The notes: generated from the letters alone by a model not told the origin. A stretch of 64,000 bases of DNA from Rapana venosa (GCA_028751875.1 CM054159.1:13897046-13961045), one strand, 5' to 3'; numbered from the stretch's first letter, positions 37,401 through 49,612 are shown. A program made the numbers and translations.

Positions 37401-40400
37401 TTGAGTTATAAACATATTAATGTGCTGGTTTTTTTCTTTCTCTCACTTAAAGAATCATTAAATGCTCGTACCATGATTTGCTGAAGTTCGACGAGAGCCT
37501 AAGTCCTAGTTGTTGCATTAAGTTACAAGTGGCCTGGTTCTGTGGATTGTTGTTGTTGCTCCGCCATAAATGTTACCTTTTCTTTTTGGTGTTGGTGGTG
37601 GGGCTTATTCAAATACATTAATTAGGCAGGTCAATATATGCATATTCCATCCACATGTTAGCCTACCCTACACACATCATAAGTCCAGTGCCTATATAAT
37701 ACTAACATAGTTAATTTCATTCATCCATCTTCCCTTGTCCTAGTGTGGCACAATAAGTAATAGAAAAACTGCGTAGTGCTTGCCTTTATGGCACCAGAGA
37801 TAGGAACCCTGCAAGAGCTCTTGAGTTATGATAGATCCAGACTCTGGCGTAATAGGAATACTGCGTCGTGCTGCCTTCAGGGATTGCCCCCCAGATAGAG
37901 GAATCCCCTGCATAAGCTGGTAAGTTCTAAGAGATGGAGTCTGGGCGATACTTGTCTACAATGGGACACAAGCGGCATAGCTTCTGTTTTGTGCGTGCCC
38001 TTACCCATGAAAAAACAAAAAACTAGATGGTCACGGAATATTATCCCCATTTTTAAAACCCCCTTTCTAGTGAGCTCAAACTTAGTTTAGGCCTTTGACT
38101 CAGGCCCTTAGTAATAGAGTTTGGTTAATCCACATGTTGGCATGTAGTCACTGTGCCTGATTGTCCGGAAAATACAGTTCACCTCACAGTATGTACATGT
38201 CACAGTTTCTGAACTAATATATATAGCAAACCTCGCGCAGCGATATGCTTCAGTGAATCGTTCTTTTTTGTAAAAAACAAACAAAAATAAACTATCGTGT
38301 CTGTTAGCTAATCCTAATCAAAGAGGATTGTGATATGTGTAATATGGTTGTTTTTTTAATCCTACACCGGGATGTTCCGATTCTCACTACATTATTTGAT
38401 AGTTATGTTTTCATTCTGCATCGGTCAGAGCTTCTTATCGTTTTATGGATCTCATTCCTTGGTTCACCTGTTGTTAATAAATAATTTTACTAGCTACTGT
38501 CGCATTGTCTTATGCCATGTTGTTATATTACTTGTGTCATTTGAGATACAGCTTTGCGTCGTACTATTTAGGATGGATCACGCAAAATTTTTGTGCTGAC
38601 ACATTCTTCTTCGGTCATAAATTTCTGATTGTTTCAAGGGTCGTGTCCTACGTCACCTTTTGGCAAGATTGGTCGTACATATCTGATGTCCAATGACTTT
38701 GCTGGCACCAATAATCACAGCAATCGTTCCTCCTTTGTGTAAGTCATTACTCTACGATGAGGTGTTTTGTTGAAACATGCAAAAGCTTGGTCAGGTTTAT
38801 GACGGTTGTGTGTGTTGTTGCAGTTATGGTGACACTTTTATACGTCTAGAAATCCGCTGAGTGCGGATTTATTTCTCTGGGGTAGCTTGGATATGGATTA
38901 CTCTGTTCAGGAGGATGCCAGGGATTTGGAGTTGGGTGGGTTTATGTGGCTTTTGTGTGGTTAGGAGTCATTTGCCGGTAGGAAGGATGTTGTTTGGTTG
39001 TAATGGTCACAGGGGATTGTGGTTGCGTGGGGATGTCGTTTTGAGTGGGGGGAGCTGGGGTGTTGGGGTGTTGAGTGGGCGTGGTGCTTCGGCGGGGGTT
39101 ATGGCGGATGGGTTTTTAGGGGTTGATGTGGTGTTAGGGTGTTTATATTTGGGGGGGGGGGTGGGTGTGTGGGTTGTGGTATTGGGGGTGATGAGTTGGG
39201 AGGTTTGAGGTGAGATGGGGCTGGGTGGTGGTTGGGGTGGGTGGGGGATGGTGGGTTATTGGGGTGGATCTGTTAGGGTGGGGGATGGGGTTGATTATCG
39301 CGTAGAGGGTTATGAGGGGGTTGGGGGGGTGGGGACCCGCCCATTGAGGTTGAGGGTTGGTGTGTGTTGGGATGAAGGTGGGGAGGGGGTCGGGGTGGGG
39401 GTTGGTGTAGGGTATGGGGAGACAGGGTGGGTGGGGGGTGTGTGTTTGGTTGGGGGGGGGGGTGAGTGGTGGGGAAGTTGAGGTGGGTGGGGTGGTGTGG
39501 GTTGGGGGGGGCTGGGTTTGGTGTGGGGGGCTGGGGAGGAGTGGGGGTTGGATGTGGGTGGGCTGGGGGGTGTGGGGTTGTTAGGGGTTATATGGGGGAG
39601 GAGGTGTCTGGTGGGAAGGTTGGTTTTGTGGGGGGGGGGCGGTGTTGGGGAGGTGGTTGGGGGCGAAGGGTGGGACGGGGGAGGGGGGTGTTAGGGTGGG
39701 TGGGAGTGGGGGTTGTGGGTGTGGTGAGTAGGGGATGTTGGGGGGACGTTGGTGTGGGTATGTGTAAAGTGTGGTGGTTGTTGGGTAGTGAGGGGGAGTC
39801 GGTGGGATGGCGAGGTGTGGTTGAGGTGAGCTTTGTGGAGGTCCTTGGTTTTGTGGGTTTGGGTGGTTTATGTGTGTGGGGTGTAGGTGTTGTATTGTGT
39901 GGGGAGGGATAGGTTGGGTGTTGTGGGGTGGTTCTGTAATAGGGGGTGTAGGGAGGTAAGGTAGGTGGGGAGGGTTATTGGGGTTGGGGGTGGTATGGGG
40001 GGTTGTGAGGGAGAGGGGTGGGGGGTGGGCGGGGGGATACCTGGGGGTTGATCGTAATAATGTTTTATTCTTTTTATAAATTGTTTTTTTTTTTTTTTAT
40101 TTTATTTTAAATTTATTGTTTTTATTTCTTTTTATTTGAATTTTTATATTTTTTTTTTTTGTTTCTTGATGTTGTAATTTTTAATGTAGTATTTTCCTGT
40201 TATAATCGTTTCGCTGAAATCACTGAACAATATATTGATTTTCTTAATATTTAGGTTCTGCGAATTTCGTTTTGTGCATATTTAGTTTAAGTTTTTTTTA
40301 TTAGTCCTGTCTGAGTCAAGACAATTTAGTGTCATAATAGTTTACGAAAAATGGCAAAGTTTTTGCATAACGCTTTCGGACTTAAAACATCTAAACTAGT

Positions 40401-41149
40401 CTTACTTCTTCACATATTGTAAAGACATAATGTATTCTAAGAAGTCAAAGTGTTGAACTTCTTTCTATATACTCTAGACAAAATGTATAACGAATAAAAG
40501 AAAAAACTGGGTGAGGTTTTTATATCATGTCAATTCAATGTGATATGTCATACAACAACACGACCCCTGATGTCAAAATTAACGCTTACGCTTATTCATT
40601 TTTTGCATATACTTGTAAAAAATAACAAAAACCAACACCCGAAATCTGTGCCGATGAAGAAGAGTCTGCTATGAGTGGCGACACGCATGACACAAATCTA
40701 TACTCAAGAATCGCACCGCTTGAAACTTGTAAACTTTGAATATGGATTACTGCCGCAAGGTTCAATGTACACCCCTCCACTCCGCACACGAAGTCAGCCC
40801 AGTAAGAAGTCAGGTATAATGTAAGCGTTTGGCAGGAGGAAGTGAAGAGTGAGAAAGAACACTTCAGTACTGGTGGTATTTGGCAAAGTTTACAGGAAAT
40901 CAAAAAATTTTCCTCCTCCACCTGACAGAGTAAAAATGACTGTCCCTTTGAAGTTATGATTTCCTGACCAAAGTGACGTACGCTGTCCTGTAATCTTGAT
41001 ACAAGTAAAACACATAAACGTGAAGGTTGTTTGGTTGGGTTGTTTAATCAGAATAATGCGTTTATTTTGTGATGTATGTCTACTTTTTGCAATAAACGTC
41101 ATTAGTGTATTATATATATAATTTATATATACCCCCCACCCCCCCCCCC

Positions 41150-41183
<34 letters not shown>

Positions 41184-44100
41184 AGAAGATGAGAGATGAT
41201 GAATGGGAAGGTGAGAGATAGAGGGAGCCGAGAGAGTGGAAAAGAGAGAGAGGGACAGACAGACCGACAGAACATGACATGATGAGAGGGGGAGTGAGAG
41301 ACGAGAAAGAGAGATGAGAGTGAGTTGAGCTAGTAGAGATACATAGGACAGAGAGAGAGGGGAGAGAGAAAGAGTGAGTGATGGTGAGAAGTAGAGAGGA
41401 AAGAGAAGATGAGAGAGATCGAGTTGAAGAGACGACGAGAGAGACGTTGATGGAAGTGGTAGAGCAGATTTTGAGAGCAGAGATGAATGAGAGAGAGATG
41501 AGAGCAGAGTGAAGACTTCAGACTTTGTACTGTACTCGGCCTAATAGGCCACAATGACAAGATGATGATGTGGCGTAGATGTGGACATTATGACTATGAG
41601 TGTTATTAGACTACATTACTTCTCATGTTTATAAGGATAAATGAAATGATATATCAGCAATAATAAAGAAATTACATCACCTATTTCTTGGATTATTCAT
41701 CACAAATGATGTTCACGTTCGTCATAATCGACAAATGTTTTATGTGTAGTAATCTCAATATAAGATCCATTTCTATAAATGTACTTATTCTTTTTGTTGG
41801 TTGCTATGTAAAAAATAGAAATCGTGTGATTATGTCTTTATCTAGTAGATATTTGTAGCTTTGGAAGTAGCAAGTGTCAAGGAGTATCTTGCTTCTTTTA
41901 AGAGAACTTATGTGTCATATCCTTCATAGACAGGGCAATTAAATAAAAGTGTTCTTCATTTCCTCTATTTGGTCTTTACAAACAGGCCACTGCTCCTATC
42001 TTCATTTGAACTACTAAGCAGATGTGATTGTATTGTTTAGTGGTAGCGCAATTCCCTCGTAATCCCCCCCCCCCCCCTGCCCCCCCCCCCCCCCGACCCC
42101 TTCAACGCGAGTACAATATGTATCCATTTTACTAATTACTTCTCTCTTTCAAAAACAATCTTAAAGTTTCCCTGACCACACCCCCCCCACCATTCCCCCT
42201 GCGATCTCTGATTGGTGGCCAGTTCATCATGGGTAAAGTTTTTGTTTTAAAGCACCGTAAGAAACATTTTTATGTTCTCAGACTCATTTGGTTAAACCAA
42301 ACGATTATTCAACCCCGCCTATACAGAATATTCCTGATTTTAGAGACCAGCATTGTTTGCCCTTTTTATTTAATTTTAACTAACATACAATAAGCTTATG
42401 TGGCAAATCTTTCAGAATCCATATGTAATAATTTAAACCAAAATCTTTGAGCATCCCGCCCCCCCCTAGATCGCCCAATTCATACAATGGGTACCTTGCC
42501 CCCCCCCCCCTAACGCCCCCCCCCCCACCCCCCCCCCCCCCCCCCCCCCCTCCTATTACACCATTTTATTTGGTGTTGTCTTGACTAGGGAACCACTACA
42601 AAATTCTTTTTCTTACACGCGATTAAATGTACTTAATTTCTAGATGCTTCTAGTATGATTCAATCCCCAAATGTCCTGCTGTATATAACAGTATTTGGTT
42701 GGATTTGGTATATAAAAAATGTTTTTAAAATGTATTTACTTCATTTCTTTACACTTCTGAAAACTTTTGTTTAAGCTGAGTACTGCTTCTTTTCATTAGT
42801 ATACCAATCGGGATGTACCTCTCTTTGCGACTAATCATAGATGTAAAATTTGAAATAACCGAAATAGCATAACATGTTGAGAATACTTCTAATCTTATTA
42901 TTTAAATGATAACATTTTTCACGTTTTTCTTAAGATGCCCCCTTCTTAAAATACCATAATTTAGTTTTGTCTATTTGTTGACACTTAATTTCTTATTATC
43001 TCAACAAGTTTCTAAGACCTTTAATTGATTTTGTATAGCCGATAGGTTGTAGTTTGACATTAAATGCTACGTTATCAGCAAATAAGATATGTACACTCAA
43101 AATATCTGGCAATAACAGTGTGCCTACCGTGGCTTACCTTGTTTTCTGTTTCATAACGTTTGCTACTGATTATTATAACATAGTAAAGAAACAATGTAGG
43201 CTTAGAAACATCCCTGTCTCTCCCCCTATGGGGGTAAAGGGTTGAAAACATATTAGTTATTCAGAATATGCTCGTATGCATGCTGATAATCGGAACTAGT
43301 ATAATAGCCCAAGTGATGCCCAAAAAAATTACCCTCACATCTTGATCGCTCGTTGGATTTTATTAAACACACACGTAATTAAACCCCACCCCCCCCCCCC
43401 GCCCTCATGTTCAACCTGTGTCGAAGGACCCTTTTTTAAAATCTACATGAAGGCAACATAATATTTTCTCCTTTTTTTAAGTCATATAGAAAAAATGATT
43501 ATAAATATTATTCATGAATAGTGGTCGTACAAAGTAAATATTATGATCAACTGATAGAAAAACATGATTGACGAAACCTGGCTGACCATCTGAAGATTAG
43601 GTTATTACTTTACTAACAGTCATACAATCGAGCATTCTATATGGGTAGTGTAACTTGTGTTAGATACTATACTTTAAGAAGAGTACATCTCCTCTATAAT
43701 TTATCACATTATCATGATCTCCTTCTATACAGAGGAAATAATTATGCTTTAGACTATTTTCGTGGGTATATGCTTGGCGTCAAAAATTACATTATATAGC
43801 TTTACCAGAAATGCATTACTTTTGAACCACTCATTTTTTTTATCAATTTCTGCAGTAAATTTTCATCAATGCCGCTTGCTTTGTTGTTTTTCAGTTTCTA
43901 ATAGCCTAATGACTAGATCTTCTTCTAGTTATCTTTTTATTTAACACGATGCGTCTATATCTCGGAATTAAATAATTTGATCAATGTCACATTTGTCAAT
44001 ACTACTCATATATTATTACCCTGAGATTGTTTTAAAGTGGTTAAAACTTGTCATCTGTGGTAATAGAGTGTTTGTAATTCTATTCTATTTCTAGGATCCA

Positions 44101-45962
44101 ATTCTACGTAATTCCTTCCAGAAAATAGAGGACTTGTTCGACTCATTTACTAACTTTTTCAGTTTGTTTCTGTTATGAAGTTGTGTGTGTCTTGCTTTTA
44201 GCAACTCTGCTTTTATCCTTTTCTAGAGTCAACATTAAACCAATTCTAATCTTCTTCCTTCCTGGTAAATCGAAAGTGACGTTTAAGTTTATCTTCTAGT
44301 GTTCTTTTTCTTCATGTTTTACACTCATCACTCAAACCATGCTGATCTTTTCTTAATGTGAAACCAGTTTGTTTTATATTTCCATACATTTAGCTGGCAT
44401 CTTTAAGACAATGTACAAATTATATAAGTGGCAGACTGTCTACATCTTTCTCTAAATCCTTCTATGGCTTTTTTCAAATTCTATTTTGGATATCTTTGCT
44501 TCCCAGTTGGGCTATTGGCACTTTGCTATTGACGTTCTTAGAGGTTTTATCACAATGGGCGTAATGGGGGGAAAAAGTCATAATCTTAAAGCTACGTCAT
44601 GTAAAACTTTGTTACCATATTCATCAATCGTCATGACTGAATATGTGTTTTGTGTGGTGTGTGTGTAGTGTGTATTAACTCATTCTTGTGTGTGTGTGTG
44701 TCTGTGTGTGTGTGGTGATGTGAGTGAGAAGAGAAGATGAGAGGAGATGACGATGATTAGAGACTTTTTGTGAGAGAGAGAGAGGGATAGAGGAGATGAG
44801 AGATTGAGACTGAGAGATGAGTATAGATGTGGGGTGATGAGAGAGGAGAGAGAGTCTTTTGAGACTTGATTTTGTTTGGCTTGCTTGCTTATCTTACAGA
44901 CTGCATGCTATGTGACTCAATACTGATTTACTGTTCAATTGATTGGCTGGACTAGCATGGTTGATTGATTTGGCAAGAAAAGAAAGAAGGTATGAAAAGA
45001 AAGAATATGAAAGGAAGAAAGAAGAATAAATCGTTAAAAAGGAAAAGAAAGGCGAAGACATCGACAGCAGAACGTTAGAGAGAAGAAGAGCATGATTGAA
45101 GAAGAGAGGAGATGTATGAGAGCAGAAGAGGATGATGATGAGAGATCGAGAGGAGAAGATGGATAGGAGAGATGATGAGAGAAAGAGAGAGATAGAATCT
45201 AAACACAACCACCTGGCGAAGTATAGTAAGGACAAGGGGTGCGAACTGATAACAATGAGGGGCGGGTTCAGGCTTGTCGGGGACATGATAGTACTGGTGG
45301 TTTAGAGTGTGATTGTATGTCGTGATCTAGCTGACCCGGTGTTCGTATTTTTTATCTCTTCTCGCCCCCCCCCCCTTTCCAAGCGGCAAAAGCTCTGGAA
45401 TGTGAACATAGTGCGACTCCACTCTTCCCAAAAAAAATACTAATCGGATGAGGACTATAAACATGATGTGCCCTGACGTGAGGACGGCTACGCAATGAAC
45501 ACTCTTGCGCACACTAAGTACAATATATTTGCTTTTCGTCAAGGGAGAGGCCTTTTGTGTACTGCTAGGGAACGCCCTGACGGACATAATGAACAAAAAA
45601 CTGCATACACACGGGTACTGGAATTGAAAATGTATAAGCACATGGGTTTATGTTATTCCATTATCTCGAATAAAAAGAATATTTTTATAAAAAAACCTAA
45701 TCACTGGAGGCTTCAGACAAGGCAGTGAGGTATTTGTTCTCCATAGCATTTCTAGTGACAGACTTCACCTCTGACCTACCTGACCCATTCACATGGTAAA
45801 ACAGCACAAGCTAACGAGATGGAAAAACAAATTAAAGAAAATTAAGAGACCAACGAAAGAAGAGGAAACAGAGAGGAGAACTTGCAAATCACGTGAGACA
45901 TAAAGCAAACCGGTGCAAGTAAAAATACAAGTACAGCCACACCTTACTCCTCTCTTGGAGTA
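29612..45962. repeat. Copy 2 of the 16,384-base tandem duplication
   Basis: Identical to copy 1 at a constant offset for about 16,064 bases (29612-45675). The tail 45676-45962 matches 29292-29602 with many one- to three-base indels. It then runs into the 3' tail repeats of a SINE at 45963, whereas copy 1 runs into GGTACCTGAAAAACC and the start of copy 2. Confidence 0.95.
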
Positions 45963-46260
45963 GGTAAAGGTAAAGGTAAAGGAGTCCCATAACCTATAAG
46001 GTCGTAGGGGAGCGAGGCGTCAGAGACCTCACTTCTCTAGGGCCAGCATATTGAGGGCGGTGCCCATCTCCTCTTCCTCGCTGCTCTACCTTCCCTGACC
46101 CTAAAGAGGGCAGTTACCCATTTACAGCTGGGTGAACTGGGGGAACTGTACTGAAGCCAAGGCGCGCAAACGGTCACCCATCCAACTGGTAACTACGCTC
46201 GACGCTGCTTAACTTGGCTGGGGGAAAGCGAGTGCTCCGACCACTGAGCTATCCCGTCCC
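45963..46260 (-). repeat. SINE-A: tRNA-Ala-like head plus 5S-rRNA-like segment
   Basis: Read on the minus strand, it begins GGGACGGGATAGCTCAGTGG with a good pol III A-box (TAGCTCAGTGGT). It passes into a 5S-like stretch (AAGTTAAGCAGCGTCGAGCG, then a GGATGGGTGACCG box-C-like motif), continues through a GC-rich body and ends in GGTAAA/TTTACC tail repeats at 45963-45982. Imperfect flanking similarity (TTGGAGTAGG on the left, TGGGAATAGG on the right) may be a decayed target-site duplication. It lies inverted relative to the copy at 46572-46883. Confidence 0.85.
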
Positions 46261-46559
46261 TGTCTGGGAATAGGCAGACACCCAATTCTTGTGTCCTTAT
46301 GCGTCTTTGAATACCTGCCCACTGCATTCTGATCGAATAAGGCACTTTCTGTGAGATCCGTCACATGGAGTTATCTACCCCGTCAGTTCGTATCTCGTTC
46401 TCCTGCACTGACAAATGACACACGCTGAATCCGATGTTGGAGGATGCTGAGATACCAGGGTTGTGAGGATAACTGATGCGTTGCTATTGATAACAAGGTT
46501 ACGCGTGGCTCCCCATCCTTTAGACTGGCTTTGAACACCCCTTACTGATTTGGCTTGTG
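46261..46559. other. Spacer between inverted SINE-A copies
   Basis: About 300 bases of mixed composition with no open frame or repeat I recognise. It would form the loop if the flanking inverted SINEs paired in a transcript. Confidence 0.5.
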
Positions 46560-46571
46560 TACCAGAAATGT

Positions 46572-46883
46572 GGGGACGGGATAGCTCAGTGGTCGGAGCA
46601 CTCGCTTTCCCCCAGCCAAGTTAAGCAGCGTCGAGCGTGATTACCAGTTTGGATGGGTGACCGTTTGCGCGCCTTGGCTTCAGTACAGTTCCCCCAGTTC
46701 ACCCAGCTGTAAATGGGTACCTGCCCTCTTTAGGGTCAGGGAAGGTAAAGCAGCGAGGGAGAGGAGATGGGCGCCGCCCTCAATATGCTGGCCCTAGAGA
46801 AGTGAGGTCTCTGACGCCTCGCTCCCCTATGATCTTATAGGTTATGGGACTCCTTTACCTTACCTTTACCTTTACCTTTACCT
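46572..46883 (+). repeat. SINE-A, intact copy with 12-base target-site duplication
   Basis: The head lies at 46573-46612, with A-box TAGCTCAGTGGT at 46582-46593. The 5S-like segment is about 46615-46665, including TTTGGATGGGTGACC at 46648-46662. The GC-rich body contains CAGCTGTAAATGGGTACCTG. The tail is TTACC/TTTACC repeats from about 46853. The flanks carry TACCAGAAATGT at 46560-46571 and again at 46884-46895, a clean target-site duplication indicating retrotransposition. No protein is encoded, and mobilisation would need a partner LINE. Confidence 0.92.
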
Positions 46884-46895
46884 TACCAGAAATGT

Positions 46896-47260
46896 CCCTT
46901 CTTCACTGGAAGAGGTAGCTCTACCATCAGGTATTTACGAGAATCTTTCTTAACCACAAAGTTTTCTACGATCCATTCAACATCTTTTTTCCATGTTTTA
47001 TGTAGGAAACAGTTGTATTATACCGTTATATTTTTTGTTATCAGAAACTACGGACAATTTCAATTTGATTCTTGCATAGTAAGTGTTTTCTACTATTATT
47101 ATTTTACTAGACTTTTCATAAACTGTATAAAGGTATGTGAGTATTAAGAGACATGCCAATTCTGAAAACGTGTTGTGCGTTTCCTAGCTTAACATCCTAT
47201 ATGTCATCTACAACATGTGCTGTGTCTAACACATCACACTAGGAAATCACAGTGAGACTA
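46896..47260. other. No recognisable feature
   Basis: AT-rich unique-looking sequence between a SINE and a microsatellite cluster. Confidence 0.5.
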
Positions 47261-47261
47261 C

Positions 47262-47570
47262 TTTATATATATATATATATATATATAATAATATATAATA
47301 GAGAGAGAGAGAGAGAGAGAGAGATGAGAGGAGAGAGAGAGAGAAGAGAGAGAGAGAGAGGAGAGGGAAGAGAGAGAGAGCGAGAGAGAGAGAGAGAAAT
47401 AGAGAGAGATAGACAGATAGATAGATACATACATACATAGAAAGACAGATAGATAGATACATAGATACATAGATAGATACATGGATACATAGATAAATAC
47501 ATAGATAGATGACTACATAAATAGATAGATAGATAGATACATAGATACATATATACATAGATACATAGGT
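47262..47570. repeat. TA, GA and GATA/ACAT microsatellite cluster
   Basis: (TA)n at 47262-47295, (GA)n with interruptions at about 47297-47405, then GATAGATACATACATA-type tetranucleotides to about 47570. The open frames in both directions are repeat translations. Confidence 0.93.
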
Positions 47571-48487
47571 ATATTGAATGAGAATTGTATGCGCATGGCT
47601 GTTTTAAATTAAGGACCTCAAGCAGACCATGATTTCATAATGTTGTTCCCCTTTAAGGATAGGATACACTGTTGTGCTCAAGGCTTGTGGGGCTGAAGAC
47701 AACAGCACCACAGCATTTTAAAGCAAAACCACCTTTTTTGTTAATAATGTCTGCCGTGGTACTGAGTGTACTGACAAAGCTGTTCACTGAGCCACACTGA
47801 TACATACACAGCAAACACGGATGCTGCTCTTAGATTTCTTTTTCAGCTTGGCTGTAACAGCACACGTATTCCCCAGACCGTTTCCTTAAAAAAAAAAGTA
47901 AAAAAAAAGTTCCTGGTTTAGTATAGACAGGTGCAGTAAAGTATCTTTTCTGTGTAGCAGCTGTTAACAATCACTGACACCGATCACTTTCCTACTTTTT
48001 TTAAAATCTTTATTCTGATCTGTTTATTCGTATTTAGATTTTTGTGTGCTGCATGTCAATCTGACATCAACCTTATTTTTACGTCCTTCTTGTTTTTCCT
48101 GTTTTAGGGAAAGCAAAAAGCTCTCGGTTCACAAAATAATGCAAATGACCTGTAACTGCACCCTGTCCTATAAAAGCGAAGATGTCTTCACACACGTTAA
48201 GGAAGTTTCCATACAAGTAAGACTGGGCCTTAAAACCCTGACATCCATCTAAATGTCACATTAAACGTCAGAGGTCCCCTTAGTACACAGCCACGTTTAC
48301 CAGTTCTTGTTCACTCGGTACAAGCCATTACTTTCCTTTTTTTCAAAAGTAAAATGAAACATATGTGGTAACTTTGTGCTGGGTTTGTTATTGACGGTTA
48401 ATTGCTTCCTTCCCTTTGTTGGCTGGTTTCTGAAGGGAGCCATTTTTAATTCCGTGTAGCTGTATTTCCCGCAGCATCTTAGTGTTA

Positions 48488-48511
48488 TCTCTCTCTCTCA
48501 CTCACTTCTCT

Positions 48512-48581
<70 letters not shown>

Positions 48582-48617
48582 CCTCCTTCTTCTTCTATCT
48601 CTCTTCTCTCTATCTCT

Positions 48618-48713
<96 letters not shown>
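48488..48713. repeat. CT microsatellite inside X
   Basis: Long CTCTCT array with TTCTCT and CCTCCT interruptions. The other X copies carry a CT/GA array at the same internal place (14290-14445 inverted; 59819-59850 just after the gap), so it is ancestral to the element. Confidence 0.9.
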
Positions 48714-48714
<1 letters not shown>

Positions 48715-48838
48715 CTGGCTCAGGTCAAAAGCTGTGTCAGGCCAAGGCTGGCATGTAAAAATGAAATGCTGATTTTTATTTTTATGGGAAAAGATAATGG
48801 GTGGCACTGCTCTTGCGGTGATGCGCTCTCCTCGGGGG

Positions 48839-49134
48839 TAAAAAAAAAAAAGGTAGAGTCCCATAACCTCTAAGGTCGTAGGGGAGCGAGGCGTCAGAGA
48901 CCTCACTTCTCTAGGGCCAGCATATTGAGGGCGGCGCCCATCTCCTCTCCCTCGCTGCTTTTACCTTCCCTGTCCCTAAAGAGGGCAGGTATCCATTTAC
49001 AGCCGGGTGAACTGGGGGAACTGTACTGAAGCCAAGGCGCGCAAACGGTCACCCATCCAAGTGGTAACCACGCTCGACGCTGCTTAACTTGGCTGGGGGA
49101 AAGCGAGTGCTCCGACCACTGAGCTATCCCTTCC
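48839..49134 (-). repeat. SINE-A inserted into element X
   Basis: Same family as 46572-46883, in minus orientation, head at 49134 and A-rich tail at 48839-48852. The host sequence CCTCGGGGG occurs at 48830-48838 and again at 49135-49143, a 9-base target-site duplication. The paralogous X segment at 59960-59985 shows the uninterrupted site, which defines the insertion exactly. Confidence 0.92.
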
Positions 49135-49344
49135 CCTCGGGGGAGGGCAGCCCAAATCTCAGGCGGATAAATCTACCGTGATTTATAGAGATAAATAAAT
49201 AGATGTACATACATACATATCGTATGTGGTCAACAGAGAGTGTTCAATGACCACCGATCTTTTCTTGTCTACTTCCTTCCAAATGCTTCAACTAACAGAT
49301 CCTGAAATGTAGGTTATCAGGAACACTTGGTGATTAGCTGAGCC

Positions 49345-49500
49345 GTTCAGGTTTGAGTAGTGACACCTAATACATTGAGGTTTGAGTAATGACACCTAAG
49401 ACATTGAGGTTTGAGTCATGACACTTAAGACATTGAGGTTTGAAGGATGACAGCTAAGGCATTGAGGTTTGAAGGATGACAGCTAAGGCATTGAGGTTTG
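49345..49500. repeat. 29-base minisatellite, about five copies
   Basis: Unit ATTGAGGTTTGAGTAATGAC plus CACCTAAGAC-type ending, starting near 49345, 49374, 49403, 49432 and 49461. The paralogous X segments at 60183-60235 and 13870-13930 have only about two copies, so the array expanded in this copy. Confidence 0.8.
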
Positions 49501-49502
49501 AG

Positions 49503-49581
49503 TGTGTGTGCACGTGTTTGTGTTTGTGTGTGTGTGTGTGAGTGAGTGAGTGAATGAGTGAGTGAGTGAGGGTGTGCACGC

Positions 49582-49612
<31 letters not shown>

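Larger units (their letters stand above)
47690..49500 (+). repeat. Dispersed element X, plus-strand copy interrupted by a SINE
   Basis: X-left is 47690-48485, the CT microsatellite 48488-48713 and X-mid 48714-48838. The SINE-A insertion is 48839-49134, and X-mid resumes at 49135-49500. Similarity to the inverted copy at 13860-15072 covers AAGCTCTCGGTTCACAAAAT, GACCTGTAACTGCACC and GCAGCATCTTAGTGTTAT. Similarity to 59860-60235 covers CAAAAGCTGTGTCAGGCCAA and ATCAGGAACACTTGGTGATT. Similarity to 61230-61740 covers GACAAAGCTGTTCACTG and the GCAGTAAAG segment. X-right and the trinucleotide arrays are absent here. Confidence 0.85.

Noticed and set aside
40592..40921. 109-codon minus-strand open frame (also at 24208-24537)
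   Set aside because: Cysteine/serine-rich without a motif I recognise; it could be an exon by chance, but I cannot support it.
46615..46665. 5S rRNA gene
   Set aside because: Only the internal part resembles 5S rRNA. It sits inside a SINE with a tRNA-like head and a target-site duplication.
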